64,000 nucleotides of DNA from Pollenia angustigena (GCA_930367215.1 OV884060.1:179563253-179627252); one strand, 5' to 3'. Positions 1 to 10,193 are shown, counted from the first letter of the stretch. Program-made: numbers and translations. Notes: a model not told the origin generated them from the letters alone.

Positions 1-899
1 AGTAGTGGGATGGACTTACCGATGGTTGTGTCTGTGATGATAGTTAGTGACGGGACGGTTGAGCCTCTTCCGGCCACCAGATTCTAACGTGTGGGTGATG
101 TCCTTTTTGTTATTGTTGAGCTACGAGGTTTAACAAGCACTTTCCTCTTTCTGGTTCGTTTAGTGTTATGTGGTGTAGGTGGTTGGTATTACTTCACAAT
201 GGGAGTGGGAGCTGCTGTAAAAACGGTAAAGCAGAATTGGCGTTGCCGGGTTGGTGTTAAAGGTGTATCTGCCTGGGTAAATCGCTTGGCGGCAGCTTGC
301 CTGAAACTGAGCCGCGGACGGTTTCACCAAAACGAAGGATGGACACTCGGTTGTCACACCGTCACTTCACTTAAACTTCGTAGTCGCCAAGCTTAAAGTT
401 GGTTGGTGGCGTGATCTATAACCACGAAAATTCTTCACGTTTTTGCCCCTTGAGGTCAACGGAGAACAAAGGGATTTTAATTGTAAGCTTCCCCAGAAGT
501 TGGGACCAATTGACACACATAAAACACAATTTATTTGATTTTAAAAATCTATGGTTTAATAACACTTTTAATTCTTGGGCTATAAACACATTTGTACCTT
601 ATAACTATAGAGTTATATACGTGGGCTATAAAAACACTTGTAACTTATAACTATAGAGTTATATACTGAAAAACACTTTAAATTACTTTGCACCGTCAGA
701 CAATTTTCACTTTAAATTTTAATTGTTCAAGAAAACGTGTGGACTGTTCTGGTCACTGTCGTTACTGAGAATGATTTTAAAGACAAAAGTAAAAAAGTAA
801 AAGAAACACAGCGAGTCAACGTACTCGTTGTTACAAATATATAGGGTTTTCATACCTTGCAAAACGTTGCAAAATATGTAGGGTTTCCGTGCCTAAACA
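1..899 (-). repeat. BEL/Pao LTR, second copy (cut by window edge)
   Basis: This is the same 942-bp LTR as at 2237-3178 and 10197-11138; the first 43 bp lie outside the window. It is followed by the same C-rich stretch that follows the left LTR of the complete BEL element, so it is the 3' LTR of another minus-strand BEL copy. Its sequence agrees with the right LTR and not the left LTR at the 4-bp palindrome loop near 604-621. Short ORFs inside it (for example 91-396) recur in every LTR copy and are not genes. Confidence 0.9.
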
Positions 900-917
900 T
901 CCCGCCCCCCCTTGGTA
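900..917 (-). other. Polypurine tract remnant and BEL/gypsy junction
   Basis: After the LTR come the first bases of BEL interior, identical to 3179-3196 (a purine tract on the minus strand). Identity to BEL stops at about 917, and identity to the gypsy 3' LTR starts at 915, so a 2-3 base overlap (GTA) marks the breakpoint. The rest of this BEL copy is missing. Confidence 0.75.
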
Positions 918-2236
918 AAGCAACATTCTTTCAATGAAAATTAAACTTAGAATAAACTTAAAGTTACAAATTAAATTTGAATTCGGACACTTAGCGCAGA
1001 TTTGAATTTGGTGGTTAGATTTGAATTTTTGAATTTTGATCTGAATTGGAATTTGAATTAAGGCATTTAAAATTGGTTAAATTAAGTCAGTTCAAATTTG
1101 TTTTTTTTAAACCAAGTTTAAGTTAATCACTTAAATTAGAATTTGAAAACTTAAATTTAAATTTAAAACTTGAACCAGATTAAGATTTGAATTTTTTAAA
1201 CTAAGCTTGAATTCCGGTCCAAATGCGTAAATTTGAATCCCAATTCAAATATTTGGGCTGCATCCAAATTTAAATCCTTAAAACAAACTAAAGTCGAATT
1301 CGAAGTTATAAATATATTTAAAAAAAAAAAAAAACTTAAACTAATATTACCGCTTAATATAGATTTAAAAATTTAATTCTTAAACCTAATAAAATTTAAA
1401 TATTTAAACTTAATTAAGCTACGCGATTTAAATCATTGTACTTAGGTCTAATTAGGTCTAAAACAAAAATAAAATTGCCATACCTAAACTAAAAGTTCAA
1501 TTAAAATATTTAAACAAAATTTAAATATTTAATCTAAATTTAAATATTTAAACTAAATTTAAATATTTAAACTAAATTTTAGCAAAATTTAAACTAAAAT
1601 TTTAGCAAAATTTAATCCTAACCAGTTGCTGTGAATTTAAAATTCTAAGTACGTATGAATTTTTTTTCAAGGCACATGTACTTTAATATCTGAACTCGTA
1701 TTGGTCATTTAAATAAATAAGGGCGGGAATTTTAAGCTATCGGATTGACTACGTAAACACCGGACGTAACGAATGAACATTCAAATAAATATTTTGAGAA
1801 TAACTAATTACCTTAAGTAATCTTAAATTAAATATTATTACTAATTATAGATTAAAACTTATATATCTAAATTAACGTATTGAAATTTGCTAGTTATACT
1901 TAAATAACCAAATTGAATTAACAAAAACTTAAAAATCTAGATTAGTTTACCCATAACATTAATACCTAACTTAACAAACGTATGATTAAATGAAGTCAAT
2001 CACGAATTTATCTAAACTAACATTTAACTACCTGTATAAAATTGAATAAGTTAAGAAATAAATATAATAACTTAATAAGATAATAAGTAAAATACTAAAA
2101 AGTTAATAAGCAAAACAATAAATACATAAGACGATAAGTAAATAAGTTGATGGATAAGTAAATGAATATGTCGACAAGCGACTAAATAGTACTTACAGGA
2201 CAAAAATAAAAAAAATAAAATAATTAATAAATGACC
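915..2236 (+). repeat. Gypsy 5' LTR, left part
   Basis: Matches 21610-22931 of the 3' LTR essentially base for base. It is AT-rich with many runs of the form AAATTTAAA. It ends at the TGACC target copy of the BEL insertion. The true LTR start is probably further left, because no purine tract directly precedes the matched boundary in the 3' copy at 21610. Confidence 0.88.
2232..2236. repeat. Target site duplication of BEL (left copy)
   Basis: TGACC directly before the left LTR; the same five bases follow the right LTR at 11139-11143. The unoccupied site occurs once, at 22927-22931 in the gypsy 3' LTR. Confidence 0.95.
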
Positions 2237-3178
2237 TGTATAGGTACACGGGGGTAATGGTATATAGGGGTTATAAAAAAGTAGTGGGATGGACTTACCG
2301 ATGGTTGTGTCTGTGATGATAGTTAGTGACGGGACGGTTGAGCCTCTTCCGGCCACCAGATTCTAACGTGTGGGTGATGTCCTTTTTGTTATTGTTGAGC
2401 TACGAGGTTTAACAAGCACTTTCCTCTTTCTGGTTCGTTTAGTGTTATGTGGTGTAGGTGGTTGGTATTACTTCACAATGGGAGTGGGAGCTGCTGTAAA
2501 AACGGTAAAGCAGAATTGGCGTTGCCGGGTTGGTGTTAAAGGTGTATCTGCCTGGGTAAATCGCTTGGCGGCAGCTTGCCTGAAACTGAGCCGCGGACGG
2601 TTTCACCAAAACGAAGGATGGACACTCGGTTGTCACACCGTCACTTCACTTAAACTTCGTAGTCGCCAAGCTTAAAGTTGGTTGGTGGCGTGATCTATAA
2701 CCACGAAAATTCTTCACGTTTTTGCCCCTTGAGGTCAACGGAGAACAAAGGGATTTTAATTGTAAGCTTCCCCAGAAGTTGGGACCAATTGACACACATA
2801 AAACACAATTTATTTGATTTTAAAAATCTATGGTTTAATAACACTTTTAATTCTTGGGCTATAAACACATTTGTACCTTATAACTCTATAGTTATATACG
2901 TGGGCTATAAAAACACTTGTAACTTATAACTATAGAGTTATATACTGAAAAACACTTTAAATTACTTTGCACCGTCAGACAATTTTCACTTTAAATTTTA
3001 ATTGTTCAAGAAAACGTGTGGACTGTTCTGGTCACTGTCGTTACTGAGAATGATTTTAAAGACAAAAGTAAAAAAGTAAAAGAAACACAGCGAGTCAACG
3101 TACTCGTTGTTACAAATATATAGGGTTTTCATACCTTGCAAAACGTTGCAAAATATGTAGGGTTTCCGTGCCTAAACA
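2237..3178 (-). repeat. BEL 3' LTR
   Basis: 942 bp, from TGTATAGGTA to CCTAAACA on the plus strand. The palindrome near 2879-2896 has loop CTAT where the other two LTR copies have ATAG. Confidence 0.95.
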
Positions 3179-3194
3179 TCCCGCCCCCCCTTGG
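3179..3194 (-). other. BEL polypurine tract
   Basis: On the minus strand this reads AAGGGGGGGCGGGA directly before the 3' LTR, the expected place for the plus-strand DNA primer in reverse transcription. Confidence 0.85.
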
Positions 3195-3487
3195 TATAAC
3201 CAAGATAACCACGAGGGTAGGTTGCACAGGCCTAGAAATCTTAGCCACGGACAGCAGTTAAGTTCTAATAAGGTTGCAAAGTAATTTATATAGTAAATTC
3301 AATAAATTCTCGCTGAGAGTGAAAATATAAAAAAGTTATCATACAATTCAAGGGAAATACAAAAAAATTTCATTAGTTAGGATGCATAAGTATAAACATA
3401 AGGGCAAGTATAATTCTTGATTAAATTCAATATAATTTCATTAAAAAAAAAAGTGTATAAATGTTGTGATGGTAAATATGTTGTCGT
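3195..3487 (-). other. BEL 3' non-coding stretch
   Basis: AT-rich sequence between the stop of the second ORF and the purine tract. I see no ORF or repeat in it. Confidence 0.6.
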
Positions 3488-4273
3488 TTAAACGCCAAAT
3501 TTTCCAATGATGACCCATCCTAATACAGTGTCTTGGGCGACTGGAGATCCAATTGAGGCCAGTTGAATCCCGTTGCGTATGATTCGTGGGTAGATATCTG
3601 CTCCCAGGACAAGGTTGATGGAGTTACTTTCGAAGAAATCTGGATCAGCCAGCCGTAAATTACGATATGCGTCTGCGACACTACGATCGAGATGTTTAGC
3701 TGGTGGTTTTAAGGGCAACTCACTGGAAACCTTGGCCCTTACAGTAAATGTCCCGTGTTCTTCTTCAAACCGGGTCCGAAACGTCAACTGACACCATTTG
3801 TCTGCATTAAACCGCTCAAACGGCAGGTGGTACCTTTCAACAATAAATGGCGCGATTAAACTGGTAGTTGCGCACGGATTTAGCAGGCCGCGGACCATGT
3901 TCCACTCGTTGTCTAAACGAATTTGCAGCAATACTGTAGGGATCACGGTGGTGTCATCCGCTCGACTCAAACTCTCGTTTGCTCTGGTGATCTCAGGCTG
4001 ATGAAGGAGAGTATGGTGTTGTCCATTGCAGTCGTGACAGCGCTCACTGCTGCGACAGTTTTTGAGACAATGAGAGTGGGCGAGGCAATTTCGGCAGTAC
4101 TGGTGACGCTTAACGATGTCCTTTCTTTCAGAGACGGTCATTCGCAAAAATTTGCTGCATTTGCGGAGTGGATGGCCCTTACGGCATAGGCGGCAGTCCG
4201 GGTTTTTAGTACGTGGTGGCACCCGTTTGCTCCGCTCTTCGACGGGAGAAACTTCGCGGCTGCGGTGGTGCAT
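3488..4273 (-). CDS. BEL second ORF: zinc-knuckle plus inactivated retropepsin-like protein
   Basis: 261 aa, not a standard part of a BEL element. The N-terminal third (about residues 25-92) has three Cys/His clusters: CX2CX3HX4C, a canonical CX2CX4HX4C, and CX2C with paired His. These match in order the zinc clusters of gag-pol. Residues about 105-261 align with the retropepsin-like (DUF1758) domain of gag-pol, including LGADIYPRII and a C-terminal GWVIIGK, but the catalytic triplet Asp-Ser-Ala is Asn-Pro-Cys here (GLLNPCATTS). It ends where gag-pol would go on to reverse transcriptase. It therefore looks like a duplicated nucleocapsid-protease module that has lost peptidase activity. Role is unknown; RNA binding or a structural or dominant partner of the active protease is inference. 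It is in the same frame as gag-pol, 42 bases after the TGA, preceded by a strong splice acceptor. Confidence 0.8.
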   Translation of the reverse strand: MHHRSREVSPVEERSKRVPPRTKNPDCRLCRKGHPLRKCSKFLRMTVSERKDIVKRHQYCRNCLAHSHCLKNCRSSERCHDCNGQHHTLLHQPEITRANESLSRADDTTVIPTVLLQIRLDNEWNMVRGLLNPCATTSLIAPFIVERYHLPFERFNADKWCQLTFRTRFEEEHGTFTVRAKVSSELPLKPPAKHLDRSVADAYRNLRLADPDFFESNSINLVLGADIYPRIIRNGIQLASIGSPVAQDTVLGWVIIGKFGV

Positions 4274-4315
4274 AGTTACTGTAATGAGGAAAAAATAAGG
4301 GGGGAAAATTAATTG
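4274..4315 (-). promoter_or_regulatory. Candidate splice acceptor for the second ORF
   Basis: Read on the minus strand, the 42 bases between the gag-pol TGA and the second ATG are a long pyrimidine run ending in CTCATTACAG, with the AG at 4280-4279, five bases before the ATG. This is a textbook insect 3' splice site. The same 42 bases also hold no stop in the gag-pol frame, so TGA readthrough would also reach the second ORF. Confidence 0.65.
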
Positions 4316-7300
4316 TCATGCCTTTGACGGGGGTGACAGTAGCACAAGTTTTACAATCGGACGGGTTATGAGGCCATTAGCGGTGCGGATTTCAGAAACT
4401 CTAACTCGGCTATCGGGACCAGTAAAGATTTTTTCAATGCGACCGAGACGCCATTGATTTGGGGGTAAGTTATCTTGGCGAACAACTACCAGATCGCCGA
4501 TGGCAAAGTCTCGCTGAGGGTGTTTCCATTTATTTCGCTTGTGAAGTTCGGTGAGGTATTCTTCCTTCCATCTACGTGCCAAGTGATGGTGAAGAATTTT
4601 TAGCTTTTGCCAACGATTGACATAGCTGAGGGAATGGCTGGACAAGTCAGGTTCGGGGGGAGACAAAAGTGGGGTTCCGACGAGAAAATGACCTGGCGTC
4701 AGGGCGCATAAGTCTTTTGGGTCCTCATTCATGGGGCTTAAAGGTCTTGAATTTAAGCACGCCTCAATTCGTGCTAGCATTGTGCTGAATTCTTCATACG
4801 TAAAACTTTGGCTATGGCACAGTTTCTTGAAATGGGCCTTGAAACTTTTGACCCCTGCCTCCCAAAGGCCACCCATATGGGGAGCGCCAGGGGGGATGAA
4901 GTGCCAGTCGACGGGAGTAAATCCATCCTGAGAGAGAAGGCCCTTTTGAATCTTAGACAAGAAATGTTGTTGATCGCCATGGAGGACATTAGCAGCGCCT
5001 ACAAAGGCGGTGCCATTGTCAGAGTACATATCGTGGGGGGTGCCTCGTCGTGAAAAGAATCGAGCAAAGGCGGCAAGAAAGGCTTGTGTGGATATATCGC
5101 CGGTAGCTTCGAGATGGATCGCTTTTGTTGAAAAGCATACGAAGACCAACACGTATCCTTTGGTGACTCTACAGCCACGACCCGCATAAGATTTTATGTC
5201 AAAGGGCCCCGCGAAGTCTACGCCAGTGTGACAAAAGGGGCGTGATAAAGTTACACGTTCGGGGGGTAAAGCGGCCATGATCTGTTGACCAATTTGGCGT
5301 TTATGTCTCACGCATGTTACGCAATGGGATAAAATAGTTTTTATCAGCATTTTCAGTTTAGGGACGTAGTAACGGAGTCTTGTCAAGCGATGTAAAAGCG
5401 CATTTTGACCATGTAGAGTGTGTTTGTGTAAATACATGAGAAACAATCTGGTGAAGCGCGCATGATAAGGCAATAAAATGGGGTAACGTTCATCATAACG
5501 CAAGGTAGGGGAGTCTGCCAATCGACCATTTATTCGCATGATTCCGTTGGAATCGAGAAAGGGGTTAAAAGTTAGAAGTGAGCTTTTTCGAGGCAGTGGT
5601 TTTCTTTCAGATAACTGTAAGTATTCTTCGCTAAAGTGGGATTTTTGACAAGCGACTAGTAGACAATTTTTTACGGAAATTATTTCCTTAGCCGACAGTG
5701 TTTTTTGACTTATCTCTTCCGCTATCAACTTGGTTCTGGTGCGTTTATAAAATCGAAAAATATAACCTATTACTCTTAGCGCTCGAGGTAGGTCTGAAAA
5801 ATACTCAAGAACATCGTCTTGCTTTATTAAGGTTGTATGTGCACGAATTGTTCTAATTTCTTCTTCTGTGTCAAACTCCTTTTCTTGCGATGGCCAGTCT
5901 GAATGAGGACGTCTTAGCCAAGCGGGCCCACGCCACCACAGTTCACTAGATGATAAGTCACGTACTGAAATGCCACGTGAGGCCAAGTCAGCGGGGTTAC
6001 TTTTTGATTCGACATGAGACCACGAATCCTTTCCTACCTTTTCGATTATAGACGAAACTCGATTTTCGACGAACGTTTTCCATTTATGAGCCGGTTTTCT
6101 CAACCACGCCAACACGATGGTGGAATCTGTCCACAGGAAAATTTTATAGTCTTTGAGATTGAGTTGCGCTTGAATAGAATCCATCATATTCGCCAGCAAT
6201 TCTGCTCCACATAATTCCTTACGTGGTAGGGAAACAAATTTAACGGGAGCAACTTTCGATTTTGCTGCTAAAAGGTGGCTAGTGACAAATCCTTCATTTT
6301 CAGAGCGAATATAGATGGCGGCTGCGTACGCCTTTTCCGATGCGTCGCAGAAACCATGCAACTCGACTTTGTAGGCAGGATCGTAATCTATGAAACGGGG
6401 AATTCTGACTTCTTCAATTTTCATGTAGTCATCGAGAAATTCGCGCCATCTGTTCATAGTAAGGGGGTTCAAATCTTCATCCCAATCAGTACCATCTTTC
6501 CATATTTGCTGCATGATTATTTTTGCCATTATAATTTTGGGAGATAGCCATCCAGCTGGGTCGAACAACTTGGCAATTTCAGACAGCACACATCTTTTCG
6601 TGGTTAGTTCACGATTCGGTTTAGCTTTGAGCTTGAAATAAAATTGATCGTTACCAGCATTCCACCTGAGCCCTAAAGTTTTCGTAATACTGGACTCAGA
6701 CAGTTGAAGGAATTCTTCACCTAGCAAGTGAGTTGAAGGCAGACCTTGCAGCAACATTTCGTTATTAGATGTCCATTTTCGTAGCGAAAAACCTGCTGTT
6801 TTGAGAACTGCTATAAGCTCATCGCGAAATTTTATTGCCGACGATATGGTATGGGCACCCGAAAGGACATCATCAACATACATGTGATTTCGCAAGATTT
6901 CGCATGCTTGAGGGGAAGTGGATTCGCTTTCTTTTGCGAGTTCTAGCAACGTTCTTATGGCTAGATAGGGCGCACAGTTCACACCGAAGGTGACTGTGTT
7001 CAACTCAAAGTCTTGGGTTAACTCATTCGGGGAATCACGGTGCAAAATTCGTTGAAAGGGGGTGTGCTTGGGGTGCACCAAGATTTGGCGGTACATCTTT
7101 TCAATGTCCGCGTTAAAGACGTAGCGGTACAATCTCCATCTCAACAATAAAATCATTAAATCTGACTGCAGAACTGGGCCGGGATGAAGCAAATCATTAA
7201 GGCTTATGCCATTGCATGAGGGGCTGGAGGCATTAAATACCACGCGCAATTTTGTTGTGGTGCTGTCGGGTTTTAAAACAGCATGGTGGGGCAAATAATA

Positions 7301-9544
7301 AGTGCCGCTGTCACCACTTACGGGGGTTACTTTGGTCATTTGACCCAGAGTAGAGTACTCTGTGATTACCTTATCGTATTCAGTTTTAAGTTGGGGGTTT
7401 TTGATCAATCTCGCCTCGTTTCGTAGAAACTGGGAGAAAGCGATTTTTCGAGAGGGGCCAATATTTATCTTTTCAGGGTAATCTTTTTTAAAGGGGAGTG
7501 AAACCACAAATCGACCTTCTTTATTTCGGAACGTAGTGGATGTGTACAAATTTTCGCAGTATGTGTCCTCCGGGGAGGACGTTTTTACCCTCGGGATATC
7601 CTCGAGCTCCCAAAACCGCTGAAGTTGATTATTCAATTCTATGGAGCTAAAAAATGACAAAACCGCCTTTCCGCACGGGTGTGCGGGTACCTTCCCCGTA
7701 ATAATCCACCCGAAAACTGTATTTTGGGCAAGCAAGGATTGTTGTGAGTCTCTTTGTAGACCGTCCAGAATAATTCTTGGGTAAACATCTGCACCAAGCA
7801 GTAAATCTATCTCACGACAGCTATGACGATAAGTGTCAGCCAATCGCAAATGGGAGAACTCGCTATCTTTTATTGCCGATGAGGGGTAAAAGGGAAGGTG
7901 GCCGGTAAGTTTATTGATGATTAAGGCATCCGAAAAGACTTCAAACGATTTGTCAACCGGGGATCCGATTTTTACGTGGCAGCTTTGGGTGGAAGTTGCA
8001 GTGACGGAGTCACTTAACCCGCGAACTTGGGCTGCTGATGGCCGTGTATAAAGACCAAGATGCCTTTGCAATTTTTTCGAAATAAATGTTGCCTCCGAGG
8101 CAGAGTCGATTAGGGCACGAACAGTACATTTGAGGTCGTTATTGTAGACGTCGACTAACGCTGTACCGAGTACTACAGACTGTGTAGTGGGTTCAAGGTG
8201 AGTTGAAAACGATTGCAGCGTTCTATTCGCTGCTTGGGACGAAGTGGAAGGGGTCACATCTAAAGCGGGAAGGGGGTTATTATTTTGGTGAACGGGGGTA
8301 CTTTTAACGTTATTGTTGTTATTTGGTGTTTTCTTCCCGTCAACGCGATGAAGCAGCGAATGGTGTTTTCCCTTACATACCTTGCAGGTGTATTTACTCT
8401 GGCAGGTATTAGATCCGTGGGATGTTCCCAGGCAGTTAGTGCACTTATTTTGCTTTTTCACCGTTGCGTATCTGTCTGCAACAGACATGGCCAGAAATAC
8501 GGCGCAACATCTAAGCGGGTGAAATTCGGAGCACAGCGCACATTTACCCTTGTTGTCAGGGGCAATGTTGGTCTGATAGCTTTTCACCTTGGGCCCTTGG
8601 GATGAAGATTTTGAAGGTTTTGGGGCATGCGAGTTTGAAAACGTTGATCGAATATCCGCGACCGACTCTAAAGTTTGAAACCTTGATGATAAGAAATCAT
8701 CTAAGGCTTTCCACGTTGGCAAATCAGTGGTACGCGGCAAAGATTGTTCCCATAAGCTCAGTGTGGTCTCAGGTAGACACGTTGAGCAAATATAGACAAA
8801 AATTACATCCCAATTGTCGACTTCAATGTTTAATAAACGAAGGTTGGTGATACAATCATTAATTGTGCGTTGTAAACGTCTAAGATCGGAACCAGTTTCC
8901 TTTGAAGTGGGCTTTATGTTGAAAAGCGACTTGAGTTGCGCGTTCACTAATATTCGCTTGTTTTCATAGCGATGAACTAAATTTTGCCAGGCCATATTAA
9001 AACCATCATTGGTCATAGGGCATGTTTTCAAAAGTTCTCGCGCTTCACCCTGAGTTTTCTTGACCAGATGGCACATTTTTTCTACTGGTGACAGACGCTT
9101 ATTATTGCGGTATAGGGCCGTGAACATGTCACGGAAAGTTGGCCATGATTTATAGTCACCATGAAAGACTTCGGTATCACATGGGGGTAAAGAAATGTGT
9201 GGGGTCATATCGCGGGCGCTATCACTCGAGGGGGAGGCTGTTTGAGCATTGGCTTGAAGAGCCTCACGGAGTTCGTGGATCTTTGCAATGACAGCTGTGT
9301 GGCTGCCGAAGGTAGCGTAAAACCGCCCCTTTAGGGTTTCTAGATCGATCTCCTCTTTAATAACTTCATAGTTGTCCATCACATCTTCATAAGATGACTC
9401 GAAACTTGACCAGAGACGATCGATTTGTTTTTCGTGGGCCTCGAGGGTGTGTCGCGTGTGCGACTCTACTTTTAAACCGTCAAAGTAGGTTTTAAATTCG
9501 ACCACACGATCAGAATACCGTATGACATTTTTTACCGATGCCAT
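4316..9544 (-). CDS. BEL/Pao gag-pol polyprotein
   Basis: 1742 aa, uninterrupted. Domains in order: gag (DUF1759-like, about 115-280); Cys/His zinc knuckles (about 333-400); retropepsin with Asp-Ser-Ala (Asp near 480); reverse transcriptase with YVDD (Asp near 891-892); RNase H beginning near DASEKAYAAA; integrase zinc-binding HHCC region, then core with Asp in GVDFAGP (about 1441), Asp in SDNGTA (about 1507) and Glu in GLWEAG (about 1561); and a C-terminal BEL integrase tail. It acts in the cytoplasm and nucleus of the host cell to copy and integrate the element. All visible catalytic residues are intact. The start is the first Met after the leader, 632 bases from the primer site. Confidence 0.96.
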   Translation of the reverse strand: MASVKNVIRYSDRVVEFKTYFDGLKVESHTRHTLEAHEKQIDRLWSSFESSYEDVMDNYEVIKEEIDLETLKGRFYATFGSHTAVIAKIHELREALQANAQTASPSSDSARDMTPHISLPPCDTEVFHGDYKSWPTFRDMFTALYRNNKRLSPVEKMCHLVKKTQGEARELLKTCPMTNDGFNMAWQNLVHRYENKRILVNAQLKSLFNIKPTSKETGSDLRRLQRTINDCITNLRLLNIEVDNWDVIFVYICSTCLPETTLSLWEQSLPRTTDLPTWKALDDFLSSRFQTLESVADIRSTFSNSHAPKPSKSSSQGPKVKSYQTNIAPDNKGKCALCSEFHPLRCCAVFLAMSVADRYATVKKQNKCTNCLGTSHGSNTCQSKYTCKVCKGKHHSLLHRVDGKKTPNNNNNVKSTPVHQNNNPLPALDVTPSTSSQAANRTLQSFSTHLEPTTQSVVLGTALVDVYNNDLKCTVRALIDSASEATFISKKLQRHLGLYTRPSAAQVRGLSDSVTATSTQSCHVKIGSPVDKSFEVFSDALIINKLTGHLPFYPSSAIKDSEFSHLRLADTYRHSCREIDLLLGADVYPRIILDGLQRDSQQSLLAQNTVFGWIITGKVPAHPCGKAVLSFFSSIELNNQLQRFWELEDIPRVKTSSPEDTYCENLYTSTTFRNKEGRFVVSLPFKKDYPEKINIGPSRKIAFSQFLRNEARLIKNPQLKTEYDKVITEYSTLGQMTKVTPVSGDSGTYYLPHHAVLKPDSTTTKLRVVFNASSPSCNGISLNDLLHPGPVLQSDLMILLLRWRLYRYVFNADIEKMYRQILVHPKHTPFQRILHRDSPNELTQDFELNTVTFGVNCAPYLAIRTLLELAKESESTSPQACEILRNHMYVDDVLSGAHTISSAIKFRDELIAVLKTAGFSLRKWTSNNEMLLQGLPSTHLLGEEFLQLSESSITKTLGLRWNAGNDQFYFKLKAKPNRELTTKRCVLSEIAKLFDPAGWLSPKIIMAKIIMQQIWKDGTDWDEDLNPLTMNRWREFLDDYMKIEEVRIPRFIDYDPAYKVELHGFCDASEKAYAAAIYIRSENEGFVTSHLLAAKSKVAPVKFVSLPRKELCGAELLANMMDSIQAQLNLKDYKIFLWTDSTIVLAWLRKPAHKWKTFVENRVSSIIEKVGKDSWSHVESKSNPADLASRGISVRDLSSSELWWRGPAWLRRPHSDWPSQEKEFDTEEEIRTIRAHTTLIKQDDVLEYFSDLPRALRVIGYIFRFYKRTRTKLIAEEISQKTLSAKEIISVKNCLLVACQKSHFSEEYLQLSERKPLPRKSSLLTFNPFLDSNGIMRINGRLADSPTLRYDERYPILLPYHARFTRLFLMYLHKHTLHGQNALLHRLTRLRYYVPKLKMLIKTILSHCVTCVRHKRQIGQQIMAALPPERVTLSRPFCHTGVDFAGPFDIKSYAGRGCRVTKGYVLVFVCFSTKAIHLEATGDISTQAFLAAFARFFSRRGTPHDMYSDNGTAFVGAANVLHGDQQHFLSKIQKGLLSQDGFTPVDWHFIPPGAPHMGGLWEAGVKSFKAHFKKLCHSQSFTYEEFSTMLARIEACLNSRPLSPMNEDPKDLCALTPGHFLVGTPLLSPPEPDLSSHSLSYVNRWQKLKILHHHLARRWKEEYLTELHKRNKWKHPQRDFAIGDLVVVRQDNLPPNQWRLGRIEKIFTGPDSRVRVSEIRTANGLITRPIVKLVLLSPPSKA

Positions 9545-10175
9545 TTTTTTTTTTTTTAAGTGACTATACGATTTAAAATTTAGAAATTTTATTTGAAAAA
9601 ATTTAGGGAAATTTTCGATGGTGCCTTAATCATCAATAAACTTACCGGCCACCTTCCCTTTTACCACGGACAGGCAGTTGAATGCTCTCTTTTACTTTGT
9701 ACTTTTTCTGAAAAATCATTCTAAGTAGTGAATGCGAGCCGAATAGTTTATTTTTAAAAGTGTTTCTTACAAGTTGTCAATTAAATTAAATTTAAAGTGT
9801 GGTTTTTTTTTTTTACAAATTGTAACCAATCTATCAACAGTGTCTCTCACAAAAAAAAAGCTATTTTAATAAAATTGAAATTGTTTCATACACTCTAAAA
9901 GTGAACCCAAAAATTATATAAACGGTGTTTTAGTTGGTCTCAAAGTCTGAGAATACTTCTAGACTAAAATTTAGAATAACTGTGTTCTTCAAGTGAAACT
10001 AAGACACAAAACGTGAATGTCTTTTCCTTTGGTTTAAAGTCAAACCGCTAACCCCTTTTTTCAGTCCGTGGAAATAGAATCTTTTGTCGTGCCTGGATAT
10101 TGTTGCTAGACATTCCGTGGTGTCAAACGTACAATTGGACACTAGCTATCCCCCGATTAGCTAAAAGGCATTGCG
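9545..10175 (-). other. BEL leader
   Basis: Untranslated region between primer site and gag-pol. AT-rich, with a T-run just upstream of the ATG and the candidate splice donor at 9645. Confidence 0.7.
9640..9648 (-). promoter_or_regulatory. Candidate splice donor in BEL leader
   Basis: On the minus strand the sequence reads CCG/GTAAGT, with the intron GT at 9645-9644. It lies between the primer site and the gag-pol ATG, the position of the major donor in retroviruses. Joined to the acceptor at 4279 it would remove about 5.4 kb and put the second ORF's ATG near the start of a short mRNA. Use of the site is inference. Confidence 0.55.
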
Positions 10176-10193
10176 ATCCGGCTCGAAGGACCA
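10176..10193 (-). other. BEL primer binding site, tRNA-Tyr
   Basis: Three bases inside the 5' LTR, the minus strand reads TGGTCCTTCGAGCCGGAT. From memory this is complementary to the 3' end (with CCA) of insect tRNA-Tyr. Confidence 0.8.

Noticed and set aside
91..396. 101-aa ORF repeated at 2370-2675 and 10330-10635, with companions of 63 and 83 aa
   Set aside because: They lie inside the BEL LTR, on the strand opposite to the element for most, and repeat only because the LTR repeats; no domain or codon signal.
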